Source: Novilysobacter antarcticus (GTDB lineage: Bacteria > Pseudomonadota > Gammaproteobacteria > Xanthomonadales > Xanthomonadaceae). From it: a stretch of DNA of 64,000 nt. Positions within the stretch are counted from its first letter, which is position 1, and each line of letters opens with the position of its first letter. The position numbers were made by a program, and so were the translations under genes. The stretch spans positions 234,192-298,191 of the forward strand of contig NZ_JAIEUJ010000004.1 of the NCBI RefSeq assembly GCF_019802285.1, given 5' to 3'. The notes below the pieces were generated by a model. The model worked only from the letters and a program-made list of their open reading frames with translations. It searched no databases and had not been told where the DNA came from. Below are positions 17,570-26,304 of this stretch, piece after piece.

Positions 17570-18496
17570 TCAGGAGGGAATGCGGTCACCGGCGACGACC
17601 AGCTGCACATGCTCGCCAGCAGGGCCGATCAGGCCCACGTGGCGCTCGGTAGCCGTGTGGACATCGGCAATCTGTGTCCAGCCGGCCGCCGCCAGCCCGT
17701 CCGGCAGTGCCGGCAGGCGCAGCGCGATGCTGTGCTGTCCGGCGTAGCGCTCGCCCGCGGTCAGCACGCTGGCGGCATCGGTCTGCGGCAGTGGCACTTC
17801 GTCGATCTCGACCAGAGACTGCCCCGGCAACGGCACCGCCGCGACTGGGTAACGGCTGGCGAGGTCCTTGCCGAACGCGTCGTTCAGTACGGTGATTTTC
17901 GTCTCGAACGCCCAGCCGGGGTGGTCGGCCAGCGCGGCCCACGCTGCTTGCGAGGCGTCGCGGTCCGGGGTGGCCATCACACCGATGAAGGTGTGGGACA
18001 CGCGCTCATCGCTCATCGGCAGGTCGAAAGGCGGTACCGCTTCCTTGATGCTGGTGAGGTAGAGCATTTCCCCACAGGGTCCCAGTACCTGGCTGGCGCG
18101 GATCGCCGGGCTCAGTTCCAGGTCGGCGGGCGGGCGCAGTACGCGGAAGGGCGGATGCAGGTCGGCGACCAGCGCATCGACATCGGCCACCAGCACCTCC
18201 AGTGACAGCCAGCCGTGCCGGAACATCGGCTCCAGCGGTCTCGCGTGCGGGTCTTCGACCAAACGGAGAATGCACTCGCCGGCCGGGTTGGCGAGCCAGG
18301 CGACGGGCGCGCCGGCAAGGTCGGCAGCTCCCAGGACCGCGGCAAGCTCAGCGCCAAGCGACTCGCGGGCGGCGACAGTCAGGCCCAGTTGTTCGCGGTA
18401 TGCAGCGCACGCGGCATCCAGGTCCGGCGCGATCAGGGTGACATGGAGGATGCCGTTACCACGGAACTTCAGCGTGGACGGGTCAACGACACTCAA
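17570..18496 (-). CDS. VOC superfamily (glyoxalase/dioxygenase-like) protein
   Basis: A 308-residue protein with two vicinal-oxygen-chelate modules (about residues 14-150 and 160-300). The first starts NGILHVTLIAPDLDAACAAYREQLGL, the usual beta-alpha-beta opening. VOC proteins bind a metal and act as ring-cleaving dioxygenases, isomerases or epimerases. The metal ligands are not all obvious, especially in the second half. The start is TTG 18496, overlapping the stop of the LeuD-like gene (TTGA), so it is coupled to the hydro-lyase. A methylmalonyl-CoA-epimerase-like role is as likely as dioxygenation. Confidence 0.75.
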   Translation of the reverse strand: MSVVDPSTLKFRGNGILHVTLIAPDLDAACAAYREQLGLTVAARESLGAELAAVLGAADLAGAPVAWLANPAGECILRLVEDPHARPLEPMFRHGWLSLEVLVADVDALVADLHPPFRVLRPPADLELSPAIRASQVLGPCGEMLYLTSIKEAVPPFDLPMSDERVSHTFIGVMATPDRDASQAAWAALADHPGWAFETKITVLNDAFGKDLASRYPVAAVPLPGQSLVEIDEVPLPQTDAASVLTAGERYAGQHSIALRLPALPDGLAAAGWTQIADVHTATERHVGLIGPAGEHVQLVVAGDRIPS

Positions 18497-19065
18497 GCCG
18501 GATCACCGGAAGTCCCGTCCGCGCCGGAAGCCGCGGATTTCGCGTCAGCTGCCAGTTTGCGCGCCAGCCACGGCATCAGGCCGCCGACGTTGACGATGTC
18601 CATCAGCTCCGGCGGAATGCTCTCGCACCGGTACTGCTTGCCGCTGGTGTGGTTGATCACCAGGCCGTCCTGCGGGCGCACTTCCAGATCGTCGCCGCGC
18701 TCGGCCTGCAGATCGGGGCAGGTGAGTGCGGGCAGACCGAAGTTCAGCGCGTTACGGTAGAAGATGCGGGCGAAGGAGGTGGCAACAATCGCGCCCACCC
18801 CCAGCACCACGAGCGATTGCACCGCCTGCTCGCGCGAGGAGCCGATGCCGAAGGATTTGCCGCCCACCACGATGTCGCCGCGCTGCACGGCGCCGGCAAA
18901 GTCGGGGTCGATGGCTTCCAGGCAGTGGCTGGCCAGCACCTCGGGGGACTCGCGCATGTACGGGCCCGGGGCCAGCAGGTCGGTGTCGATGTTGTCGCCG
19001 AACACGAATGCCCGGCCGCGCCGACTCAGGGCGGAATCGACGTCGGGGGTGCTCTGCTCGCTCAT
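18493..19065 (-). CDS. LeuD-like small subunit of an aconitase-family hydro-lyase
   Basis: A 190-residue swivelling domain of the aconitase superfamily. The family core is GRAFVFGDNIDTDLLAPGPYM, then GKSFGIGSSREQAVQSL, where GSSREQ is the active-site loop, and FARIFYRNALNFGLPAL. The start ATG 19065 has a strong GGAGGA site; a GTG at 19104 overlapping the large-subunit stop is also in frame. It works with the large subunit at 19101. The proximity to a pathway for branched diacids rather than other leucine genes speaks against true leucine synthesis; dimethylmaleate, citraconate or maleate hydratases have the same build. Confidence 0.88.
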   Translation of the reverse strand: MSEQSTPDVDSALSRRGRAFVFGDNIDTDLLAPGPYMRESPEVLASHCLEAIDPDFAGAVQRGDIVVGGKSFGIGSSREQAVQSLVVLGVGAIVATSFARIFYRNALNFGLPALTCPDLQAERGDDLEVRPQDGLVINHTSGKQYRCESIPPELMDIVNVGGLMPWLARKLAADAKSAASGADGTSGDPA

Positions 19066-19100
19066 GGAATCCTCCGTGGCCGGTTTGGCGTTACCAGCGG

Positions 19101-20372
19101 TCACGCCGGTTCCGCCAACAGTTCGCGCGGGTCGCAGATGTAGCCCTTCACCGCGCCGGCGGCGACGCTGTACGGCGAGCCCAGGTAGACCTGCGCCTTC
19201 GACGAGCCCATGCGGCCCTTGAAGTTGCGCGCGGTGGTGGACAGGCCGACTTCGCCGTCCGCGTACATGCCCGCGCCCATTCCGGCGCAGGCCCCGCAGC
19301 CGGTCGGCAGCATGATGGCCCCGGCTTCGGTGAGGATTTCCAGAGTGCCGTCGGCGGCGGCCGCGCGGGTCATCGCCACTGACGCCGGGGCGATCAGCAG
19401 GCGCGTATTGCTGGCGATCTTGCGGCCCTTGAGCACTTCCGCGGCCATGTGCAGGTCGGACAGTTTGGCCCCGGTGCAGGCACCGATATAGCCCTGGTCG
19501 ATGTGGACCGGCTCGTACTCGGTCACCGCCCGGCTGTTGGCCGGACTGTGCGGCGCGGCGATCTGCGGTGCCAGGGTCGCGGCGTCGTAGTGGTGTTCAG
19601 CCAGGCACGCCGCGTCGGGATCGCTCTGCCAGCGCGCGATGTCGCCGCTGTACGGGCGGCCGGCTTGGGCCAGTGCGGCCAGTGTCTTCTCGTCGGCGGC
19701 GACCATGCCGGTCTCCGCGCCCAACTCGGCCGACATGTTGCACAACACCATGCGCTCGGACATCGACATGGCGCGTACCGCCGCGCCACCGTATTCGAAC
19801 GCCTGGTTCTCGTTGCCCATGCCGAGCGTGGCGCACAGGTACAGCATGATGTCCTTGGCACTGACGCCCTTGCCGAGCGCGCCGTCCCAGTTCACCCGCA
19901 CGGTCTGCGGCACCTTCAGCCACAGCTCGCCGGTAACCAGCGCCCCGGTGATGTCGGTCGCGCCGACACCCATCATGAATGCGCCGTACGCGCCGCCGCT
20001 GGGCGAGTGCGAGTCGCCGCCGACACAGAACATGCCCGGCTGCACATGGCCGCCTTCCTGCAGCACCACATGGCAGATGCCCAGCATGTCGTAATGCCGG
20101 ACCCCCGCTTGCTGGGCCCAGCGCCGCGTAAGCGCCAGGATCTCCGCACTTTCCAGGTCCGTGGCGGGGACGAAGTGGTCACTGACGACCACCACCTTCT
20201 CCGGATCCCAGACCTTCGCGCCGAGTTGTTCCAGCCGCGAGGCAACCCGTCGTGGGCCGCCGGAGTCATGCATCATCAGCAGATCCAGCGACGCGGTGAC
20301 GATCTCGCCGGGGCGCACGCTGTCGCGGTGACAGGCGTGGGCGATGATCTTTTCAGCAAGGGTCAATGACAA
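19101..20372 (-). CDS. LeuC-like large subunit of an aconitase-family hydro-lyase
   Basis: A 423-residue [4Fe-4S] hydro-lyase subunit. The cluster cysteines are C299 (YIGACTGAK), C359 and C362 (TGCGACAG). The substrate loop GGDSHSPSGGAYGAFMMG is present. The enzyme adds or removes water across a C=C bond next to carboxylates. TTG 20372 is the likely start with GGGAGAA upstream. No leuA or leuB is near, so a catabolic role is favoured, such as hydration of a maleate derivative (compare DmdAB, citraconase and maleate hydratase). A 17-nt shared operator lies at 20445, about 70 bases upstream. Confidence 0.88.
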   Translation of the reverse strand: MSLTLAEKIIAHACHRDSVRPGEIVTASLDLLMMHDSGGPRRVASRLEQLGAKVWDPEKVVVVSDHFVPATDLESAEILALTRRWAQQAGVRHYDMLGICHVVLQEGGHVQPGMFCVGGDSHSPSGGAYGAFMMGVGATDITGALVTGELWLKVPQTVRVNWDGALGKGVSAKDIMLYLCATLGMGNENQAFEYGGAAVRAMSMSERMVLCNMSAELGAETGMVAADEKTLAALAQAGRPYSGDIARWQSDPDAACLAEHHYDAATLAPQIAAPHSPANSRAVTEYEPVHIDQGYIGACTGAKLSDLHMAAEVLKGRKIASNTRLLIAPASVAMTRAAAADGTLEILTEAGAIMLPTGCGACAGMGAGMYADGEVGLSTTARNFKGRMGSSKAQVYLGSPYSVAAGAVKGYICDPRELLAEPA

Positions 20373-20444
20373 ACGGTGTTCTCCCGGAATGCTCGGTCCG
20401 TTTGTGGCAGGACCCCGGCCCGATGTGACGCGGTTAATATGACC

Positions 20445-20461
20445 TAATGATATGACTTTAG
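20445..20461 (+). promoter_or_regulatory. Shared 17-nt operator-like element, copy D
   Basis: TAATGATATGACTTTAG matches the consensus TAATGNKATRNCTWTAK seen at 24402, 26260 and 58674. It lies about 70 bases upstream of the LeuC-like start and just after the end of the membrane-protein gene region on the left. It is the least palindromic of the four copies. Confidence 0.55.
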
Positions 20462-20480
20462 TGCTTTATCCGCGAGGGCG

Positions 20481-21149
20481 CTAAAAGACGCCCTTGGTAC
20501 TGCCCAGCACAGCGGCGATGACCAGCGCGATCCAGATCACCCAGACGGGGATCTTCACCATCGCCATCAGATGTTTCAGCGCCGCGTCGTCGGCAGGTGT
20601 CGCGCTGCCGTCGGCGACCTTGGCCAGCATCGGGCCGAACGGCTTGAGCTGGACCCGGATCAGCAGACCCATCGCGATCGACAGGGCCATCATCGCGATC
20701 TTGATCCCCAGCCACGGCGCGGGGGTGATCAGGCCGCCTGCGCGCGTGGCATCGATCGCCAACCACACGCCTGCGGCCACCACCAGGACCCGGAACACGA
20801 AGTCGACCTGGCCCAGCCGGCGGCCCCATGCGCTGTTGCCCAGCTGGTGCACCGTCCAGGTCAGCGCGAGCCACGCCAGGCTCACCACCCACGCCAGCGG
20901 CAACCACCGCTCCAGCGAAGGCATCAGGCCGATGCCGGTGGTGAGGGTGAGGCCGATCGCCGCGGTCAGCACCAGCGCGGTACGCGGCACCATGTCCAGG
21001 ATCAGCATCGCCTTGGTGGCGAACATGCGCACCGGCGTCGGGGTTTTGGGATCGACGATGAACCCGCTCAGGTAGTACACCGCCAGATCGGTACCCAGCC
21101 AATAGCCGATCACAAGAATGTGCGCGGCCGACCACAATCCGTTAGTCAT
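20481..21149 (-). CDS. Integral membrane protein, first of a paralogous pair
   Basis: A 222-residue protein from ATG 21149 with about six hydrophobic segments. The start SAAHILVIGYWLGTDLAVYYLSG resembles WFHILAMVYWLGGEWGVF in the next gene, and both share a spaced His-x-x-x-x-x-x-x-W-L-G pattern in the first helix. The build (small, His in membrane, WLG) recalls CopD- or DUF2269-like heme or redox membrane proteins, but ligand residues cannot be assigned. The pair may pass electrons from the exported flavin oxidase nearby to the membrane chain; this is inference. Confidence 0.65.
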   Translation of the reverse strand: MTNGLWSAAHILVIGYWLGTDLAVYYLSGFIVDPKTPTPVRMFATKAMLILDMVPRTALVLTAAIGLTLTTGIGLMPSLERWLPLAWVVSLAWLALTWTVHQLGNSAWGRRLGQVDFVFRVLVVAAGVWLAIDATRAGGLITPAPWLGIKIAMMALSIAMGLLIRVQLKPFGPMLAKVADGSATPADDAALKHLMAMVKIPVWVIWIALVIAAVLGSTKGVF

Positions 21150-21161
21150 CAATGCAGGCCC

Positions 21162-21842
21162 TCAGAACGCTTTGGCGGCGCCGATCAGGCATACCGTGGA
21201 GATGCCGATCCAGTAGAAGTAGGCCAGCCCGCGACCGATTCTGATCGAGCGCTCCAGCGTGGCTTCCACTGCGGCGTCCGGTGCCTGCTCCAGCTTGCGG
21301 AACATCACCGTCCACTCGCGCATGATGAAACGCAGTTTCAGGCCGATCACCAGCAGGCCCGAATAGATCAGGATCTTGGTCGCGTACCAGTTCGGGCCGT
21401 CCTCGCCACCGGCGAACGGGCCATGGCCCATCAGCGAGGAGATCGCGCAGATCGCCAGCAGCGGGATCAGGATGAATCGCACCCCTTCATCGATCCGTGT
21501 CAGCAGGATGCCCGTGTCGGTGTCGCGCTTGACGAACGCCGCCCAGCACAGCGCGAGCCAGGACAGGCCGAGGATCCAGAACAGCACCAGCCAGCCGCCA
21601 TTGAGCGGGTTGACGTTCCACAAGGTGCCCATGTGCAGGCCCAGCGGCAGGAGCAGGATGATGCCGGTACGCGCCAGGATGTCGATGCGGTACGCGGTCT
21701 CCATGTGGCGGCGGCGTTCGGCCAGCGGCAGCGACCGGTTGATCACCTGGTAGCTGGACTGGAACACGCCCCATTCGCCTCCCAGCCAATAGACCATGGC
21801 CAGGATGTGGAACCATTTGAGCAGGATGATGGTGTGGAACAT
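21162..21842 (-). CDS. Integral membrane protein, second of a paralogous pair
   Basis: A 226-residue protein with an ATG at 21842 and five or six hydrophobic segments. The first helix LLKWFHILAMVYWLGGEWG aligns with the equivalent part of the neighbour at 20481, as do the ends of both proteins (three closing hydrophobic segments and a short tail). Both belong to the minus-strand unit behind the cupin and flavin oxidase genes. Function unknown; see the pair partner for the redox idea. Confidence 0.65.
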   Translation of the reverse strand: MFHTIILLKWFHILAMVYWLGGEWGVFQSSYQVINRSLPLAERRRHMETAYRIDILARTGIILLLPLGLHMGTLWNVNPLNGGWLVLFWILGLSWLALCWAAFVKRDTDTGILLTRIDEGVRFILIPLLAICAISSLMGHGPFAGGEDGPNWYATKILIYSGLLVIGLKLRFIMREWTVMFRKLEQAPDAAVEATLERSIRIGRGLAYFYWIGISTVCLIGAAKAF

Positions 21843-21949
21843 GCGGCGGTCTCCCCGGGAGTTGGTACGGTTGGCGTAGTGCGGCTGACAGCCGTGGCTG
21901 CGGAATCAGTCTTGCCTGGTCGGTGGCGCTGGAGCAGCGAGGCGAAGCC

Positions 21950-22792
21950 TCAGTACGGCGGTTCCAGCGGTGGTGGTGCTTGGGCGATGTCCTCCAGCTC
22001 CGGCGGCAGCACCGGCTGGTAGGCCTGCTTGTAGTCGAAGTGGTGCTGGTCGCTGCTCCAGTGGTTGACGTGCGCGCCACCCACAAAGCGGATCAGGCTC
22101 AGCGAGCCGCTGCGCGAGCCATACGGCCCGTGCGGGATGCCCGGCGGACGCCAGAAATACGAACCCGGCCGCATCGTGCCGTACTCGCCGGTCAGGTCGC
22201 CGGCAATCAGGAACGCCTCTTCGGGCGTCGGGTGATGCTCCTTGGGCCCACGCCAGTTGGTCGGGTGGGTCTGCGGCGCGGTCATGAACAGGAAGGTCTT
22301 CTGTTGCGTGATCGGGTCGATGCGCAGGATCTTGCGGCCGCACGCTAGGTGGTTGAGCCGGTAATCGAGGACGCTGCGGTCCCACACCATGCGGTAGGTG
22401 TCGACGAACGGGATCGCCGGCGCGCGGTCGTCGGGGGCCGGCTCGTCGCTGGCCATCAGGCGCGGACGGCTGTCGAAGAAGCGCAGGATCACCGCGCCTT
22501 CCGAGGAGTACGCACCGGCGCGGGGGTGGCCGGCCGGGTAGAAGCCGTAACAGCCCTCGGCGTACTCGTAGCCGTTGAGGTAATAGCAGCCCGACAGGAC
22601 GTAAAACTCTTCGTCGGCGGCGATCCGGCTGCCCTGCTCGAAATGCAGGCCCGGATCCATCTTCGACAGCAGCGTGCAGGCGCCGGTCTCGTCATCCACG
22701 CTCAGGGTGCGGGTCCACGCGCCCGGCAACAGCTCCTCGGGTTCCCAGGGCAGGGACTGGTTTTGCAGGAACTCGATTTGGGGCCGGGCCAT
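21950..22792 (-). CDS. Two-domain cupin protein (DUF4437-like)
   Basis: A 280-residue soluble protein from ATG 22792 with a good AAGGAG site. Two cupin halves are seen: FYVLSGCYYLNGYEYAEGCYGFYPAGHPRAG (about residues 63-93) and the second around EEAFLIAGDLTGEYGTMRPGSYFWRPPGIPHGPYG. The His residues of GHPRAG and GIPHGPYG are likely metal ligands. The cupin fold holds many oxygenases, isomerases and decarboxylases. In position it follows the flavin oxidase (88-base gap) and likely acts on its product. The reaction is unknown. Confidence 0.78.
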   Translation of the reverse strand: MARPQIEFLQNQSLPWEPEELLPGAWTRTLSVDDETGACTLLSKMDPGLHFEQGSRIAADEEFYVLSGCYYLNGYEYAEGCYGFYPAGHPRAGAYSSEGAVILRFFDSRPRLMASDEPAPDDRAPAIPFVDTYRMVWDRSVLDYRLNHLACGRKILRIDPITQQKTFLFMTAPQTHPTNWRGPKEHHPTPEEAFLIAGDLTGEYGTMRPGSYFWRPPGIPHGPYGSRSGSLSLIRFVGGAHVNHWSSDQHHFDYKQAYQPVLPPELEDIAQAPPPLEPPY

Positions 22793-22880
22793 GGGGACTC
22801 CTTGTGACGGGTGGATCAGCGCAAGCGCAGGCAGCGCGGGCGCAAGCCGGAAGGGCGGACGCGCTGAAGGAGGCGCAGGG

Positions 22881-24380
22881 TCACGCCGTCGCGTCAGCCT
22901 GGGCGGCGACCTTCTCCGCTGCGGCGATCTCCACCGCGGCGCGCAGGCCGGAGGCCAGCGCGGCCTCGATGCCGGGCTGATCGAAGGAGGTGTGCTCGCC
23001 GGCGAAATGGACCCGGCCCAGCTGCTGCGCGGTCCACTGCGCGGTCTCGGCGCAACGGCCCGGAGCGATTTCCGCGAACGCGCCCATCGTGTAGGGGTCG
23101 CGGCCCCAGCTGCGAACGGCCAGCACCTCGGTGGCACCTTCCGCGGCGGGGCGCCACACCGCCAGTTCGCGCTGGGCCCACCGGCCGATCTCGCCGTCGT
23201 CCATCTGATCGATGACTTCCGCGCCGCGGCCGTTAACCCAGACCAGGACGCGCTCGATGCGGTTGTTTGCATCGGGCACGCCGAACACGCGCTCGATGGA
23301 ACCGTCCAACCACATGTTCAACGGCAGGCCGTCGGCCTCCCAGAACGGCTTCAGCGGTTTGAGGTGGATCGCGGTGACGGCGGTCAGCTGGCGCTCGGCC
23401 CAGGCCTTGCGTTGCTCGGCCGGCGGTTCCGGGGAGAAGCGGACCTTGCCCAGTGGACCCGGGGGCAGTGCGACAACCACCCGCGGCGCACGCCAGCGGC
23501 GGCCATCGGCGGTGACGACCGTGACGCTGTCGTCCTGCTGCACCACCTCGCTGACCTGGGCGCCGAACACGACCGGCTGCTTGAGGCGGGAGGCGACCGC
23601 CTCGGGCAGCGCCTGCGTCCCGTCGGCCATCGATCCGACCGATTGCGGGCCACGACGCAGCATCGCGTTGCGGCGCAGCACGTCCAGTGCGCTGACCCGG
23701 TCCAGGCCGTTGTAGGTGGCGCCCACGTCCATGTAATCGATCGCCTGGTTCGACCAGTTGCGCGCGGCCAGCCAGTCGCGCAGCGGGATGTCGTGCGCGG
23801 CCAGCGCGGGGGCGAGCCATTCGTTGATGTTGGTGACCGGGTTGGCTTCGCCGCCGGTGGCCGCCGACAGCAGTGCCGGCGGCGGAATCGCGCGCTCCCG
23901 GCCGCTGAAGGGATTGAGTGCACTGCCCGCCCAGTCCTTGGCGTTGATCAGCGTGCCGCCGACGCCGACCGCGGACGGGCCGCCGAAGCGCGCCGCCATG
24001 GCCTCGGGAGTGGGATCCAGGATGCTGACGCCGACACGCGGCGCCAGGCCACGGGTCATCCAGTAGTTGCCGCCGATGTCGGAGGCGCCGACATCGAAGC
24101 GCTGACCGCCGGCTTCCACCGTGTGCATGCGCCCGCCGACGCGCTGGCTGGCTTCCAGCACCACCACCCGGCGACCCGGGTTCTGCTCTTCCAGCAGCAT
24201 CGCGGCGTGGAGGCCGGCAATGCCCGCGCCCAGGACGAGGATGTCAGCGTCGGTTGCCTCGGCCGCACCGGCCTCGGTAGCGGACGGACCCGTACCCGAG
24301 CCACCCCAGCCGCATCCCTGCAGGAGCAGAGGCGTGGCAGTGGCGGCGGCAAGCATCTGCAGGAATCGGCGTCGTTGCAT
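22881..24380 (-). CDS. Exported flavin amine oxidase-like enzyme, copy 1
   Basis: A 499-residue flavoprotein with a Tat-type start (MQRRRFLQMLAAA) and a Cys at LLQGC that may be lipidated. The FAD motif ILVLGAGIAGLHAAM (about residues 47-61), the GGRMHTVEAGG motif and the closing GRVHFAGEHTSFDQPGIEAAL are those of monoamine oxidase and related enzymes. It probably works in the periplasm as an oxidase or dehydrogenase. ATG 24380 is used because the RR motif begins there; a TTG at 24395 is in frame. The gene at 59848 is a clear paralogue. A shared operator lies at 24402, right before the start. Confidence 0.88.
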   Translation of the reverse strand: MQRRRFLQMLAAATATPLLLQGCGWGGSGTGPSATEAGAAEATDADILVLGAGIAGLHAAMLLEEQNPGRRVVVLEASQRVGGRMHTVEAGGQRFDVGASDIGGNYWMTRGLAPRVGVSILDPTPEAMAARFGGPSAVGVGGTLINAKDWAGSALNPFSGRERAIPPPALLSAATGGEANPVTNINEWLAPALAAHDIPLRDWLAARNWSNQAIDYMDVGATYNGLDRVSALDVLRRNAMLRRGPQSVGSMADGTQALPEAVASRLKQPVVFGAQVSEVVQQDDSVTVVTADGRRWRAPRVVVALPPGPLGKVRFSPEPPAEQRKAWAERQLTAVTAIHLKPLKPFWEADGLPLNMWLDGSIERVFGVPDANNRIERVLVWVNGRGAEVIDQMDDGEIGRWAQRELAVWRPAAEGATEVLAVRSWGRDPYTMGAFAEIAPGRCAETAQWTAQQLGRVHFAGEHTSFDQPGIEAALASGLRAAVEIAAAEKVAAQADATA

Positions 24381-24401
24381 CGGTAGCCCAACCAAAAGAC
24401 C

Positions 24402-24418
24402 TAATGAGATATCTATAT
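24402..24418 (+). promoter_or_regulatory. Shared 17-nt operator-like element, copy C
   Basis: TAATGAGATATCTATAT matches the consensus TAATGNKATRNCTWTAK. The site is 22-38 bases upstream of the flavin oxidase start codon (minus strand), where a bound regulator would block the promoter or ribosome entry. The motif overlaps the palindromes AGATATCT and CTATATAG. Confidence 0.6.
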
Positions 24419-24465
24419 AGCAACTTCAGCGGGAAGTCAGTTTGATCTGAGTCAATTGACGCCAA

Positions 24466-25404
24466 TCAATCGCGCCGGTAGATCTCCAGCAGCTCACCGT
24501 CGGGGCCGAACACGGTCGCGACATCGCAGTCGCCAAAGCCCGGAAGGGCGAGCCGGGCGCGTGCTACAAGCTCGCCGCCCAGCGACTGCAGGTGGGCGAG
24601 GCTGGCGTCCACGTCGGTGCTTTCGAAACTGGCCGAAAGGATGCCGATGTTGGGCGGTACCGCCTTGTCGCGCAGCGGCGCGTCGGGCAGGTGGTCCATG
24701 TCGAGGTAGGCGAACATCTCGACCCGTCCCGGAATGATGGTGCCGTCCTTGAGCAGGTTGATGTTGTGGATGCGCACCGGCTTGTCGGTGCCCAGCAGGT
24801 CCTGCAGCTCGGGAAAGTCCAGGGTCTGGTCGAACAGCGTCTGATACCCCAGCGCGCGGTAGAACGCCGCCGAGCGTTCGACGTCGCGGGTGGCGATCGC
24901 GACCGTCTGCAGGACGCTGACTTCAGTATCCAGCGGGCCGCGCAGCTCGCCGCCGCGATCGTAGGAAAACACGTCCAGGCGGATGCCATCGGGATCGTCA
25001 TTGATCGAGTCGCGCACCGACACGTGCTCGCTGACCTCCCAGGCGCTGGGCTCCTTGCCCGAGCTGCCGCCGGCGGCCTTGACCGCGTTCATCGTGTCCA
25101 GTGCGTCGCGGCTGCGGAAGTTGAGCGCGTAGAACCCGGAGCCGTTGTACAGATTGTCCTTGTTCCAGATGCGCTCGCCGGGCGCGTCGAAGGACACCAG
25201 GCGAATGCGGCCGAGGCCGGAGTCGTCGGCGGCGATGATCGCGTAGCGGCCGCTCAGCGCTGGATCGAAGCGCCACAAAGCGGCCAGCTCGGGCGAGATC
25301 GGTCCTGATTCCTTGACCTGGTACTGCAGCGCAGCGGAGTAGAACGCACACGCGTTGTCGAGGTCGCTGACCCCGAGGGTCACCAGCTTCACTTCTGAAA
25401 GCAT
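24466..25404 (-). CDS. VOC superfamily protein with two glyoxalase-like domains
   Basis: A 312-residue protein with two VOC modules: residues about 4-150 (VKLVTLGVSDLDNACAFYSAALQY) and about 165-310 (LQTVAIATRDVERSAAFYRALGY). The C-terminal TVFGPDGELLEIYRRD carries the usual Glu metal ligand. Such proteins include extradiol-type dioxygenases and isomerases. It is unlike the VOC protein at 17570 in detail. It lies alone between the flavin oxidase and the GntR gene, on the same strand as both. Confidence 0.8.
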   Translation of the reverse strand: MLSEVKLVTLGVSDLDNACAFYSAALQYQVKESGPISPELAALWRFDPALSGRYAIIAADDSGLGRIRLVSFDAPGERIWNKDNLYNGSGFYALNFRSRDALDTMNAVKAAGGSSGKEPSAWEVSEHVSVRDSINDDPDGIRLDVFSYDRGGELRGPLDTEVSVLQTVAIATRDVERSAAFYRALGYQTLFDQTLDFPELQDLLGTDKPVRIHNINLLKDGTIIPGRVEMFAYLDMDHLPDAPLRDKAVPPNIGILSASFESTDVDASLAHLQSLGGELVARARLALPGFGDCDVATVFGPDGELLEIYRRD

Positions 25405-25446
25405 TGAGTAGTCCTCAAAGACGGGAGGGGTGTGCCGCGTCGCGCG

Positions 25447-26238
25447 TCAATCGGCGCTCGGCGGCTCGTCAAGGTCCAGCGTCATCTGGTAGGTGAACTG
25501 GTCCGGGCGATAAAGGATGCTGAGCAGGTCGACCAGGCGGCCTGACTCGTCGTAGGAGTGGCGCTCCAGCGCCAACAGGGCACTGCCGGGCTCCATGCCC
25601 AGGTGCATCGCGACCACTGCGTCGGCATTGACTGCGGACAGGGTCTGTCGCACCTGCCTGAGCTGGATGCCGATGCGTTCGAACAGCTTCAATCTGGAGG
25701 TCGTGGCCAGATTGTGTTCGTTGAATTCGCCATGGCCGGTGAGGGTCCAGCTGGTGTAGTGGCCAAAAGGCGTGCCCGCCCGGCTGCGCACCCGCACCGC
25801 GCGCGCCAGCGGCTCGCCCGGATCCAATCCGAACAGCTCGCGGACCCGCGCCGGCGGCGCGACGCGGCCGAACTCGACCACCTTGGCTTCGGTCTCCTCG
25901 GCGAGGATGTGCAGGTTTTCCAGCAGGCCGATCAGCGGTCCACGCACCGGCTTGGGGCTGGCCCGATGGATCACGTGGGTGCCGCGGCCGCGTTGGCGCT
26001 CCACCAGGCCGGCGTTGGCCAGCTCGTCCAGGGCACGCTTGGCGGTGATGCGCGATACACCGAAGGTCTCGGCAAGGCCGAATTCGGTCGGCAGTTGCGC
26101 CCCGTAGGGCGGGTCGCCAGACAGCACGCGCTCACGCAGGATGTTGAATATCTGGTGGTATAGCGGCAACGGCAGGTCCGGACGCAGCAGTTGCCTGAGA
26201 TCGGGGGACTGCAATGAATGAACTACCTGGCCGGCCAT
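25447..26238 (-). CDS. GntR-family regulator with UTRA domain, likely autoregulated
   Basis: A 263-residue GntR regulator of the HutC branch. The winged helix-turn-helix covers about residues 20-90 (LPLYHQIFNILRERVLSG, TEFGLAETFGVSRITAKRALDEL) and the UTRA domain about 105-255. ATG 26238 is chosen over an in-frame TTG one codon before. Just upstream lies CTATAACTATAG, a 12-bp palindrome inside the 17-nt element found at four promoters, so this protein is the best candidate for the regulator that binds all four. HutC-branch proteins commonly bind TATA-rich inverted repeats and respond to a pathway metabolite. Confidence 0.92.
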   Translation of the reverse strand: MAGQVVHSLQSPDLRQLLRPDLPLPLYHQIFNILRERVLSGDPPYGAQLPTEFGLAETFGVSRITAKRALDELANAGLVERQRGRGTHVIHRASPKPVRGPLIGLLENLHILAEETEAKVVEFGRVAPPARVRELFGLDPGEPLARAVRVRSRAGTPFGHYTSWTLTGHGEFNEHNLATTSRLKLFERIGIQLRQVRQTLSAVNADAVVAMHLGMEPGSALLALERHSYDESGRLVDLLSILYRPDQFTYQMTLDLDEPPSAD

Positions 26239-26259
26239 CAAGCGCTTCCATCCTTGCCA

Positions 26260-26276
26260 TAATGCTATAACTATAG
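26260..26276 (+). promoter_or_regulatory. Shared 17-nt operator-like element, copy A
   Basis: TAATGCTATAACTATAG lies in the 66-base gap between the divergent GntR and enoyl-CoA hydratase genes. It includes the inverted repeat CTATA-ac-TATAG (26265-26276). It agrees with copy B (58674) at 14 of 17 positions. Confidence 0.7.
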
Positions 26277-26304
26277 ATCATAAGTGCGCGGCGAAAGGAG
26301 CGGC

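Noticed and set aside
18493..20372. Genuine leucine biosynthesis leuCD
   Set aside because: No leuA or leuB nearby; VOC, lyase remnant and a catabolic operator surround the genes. Not excluded, but less likely.
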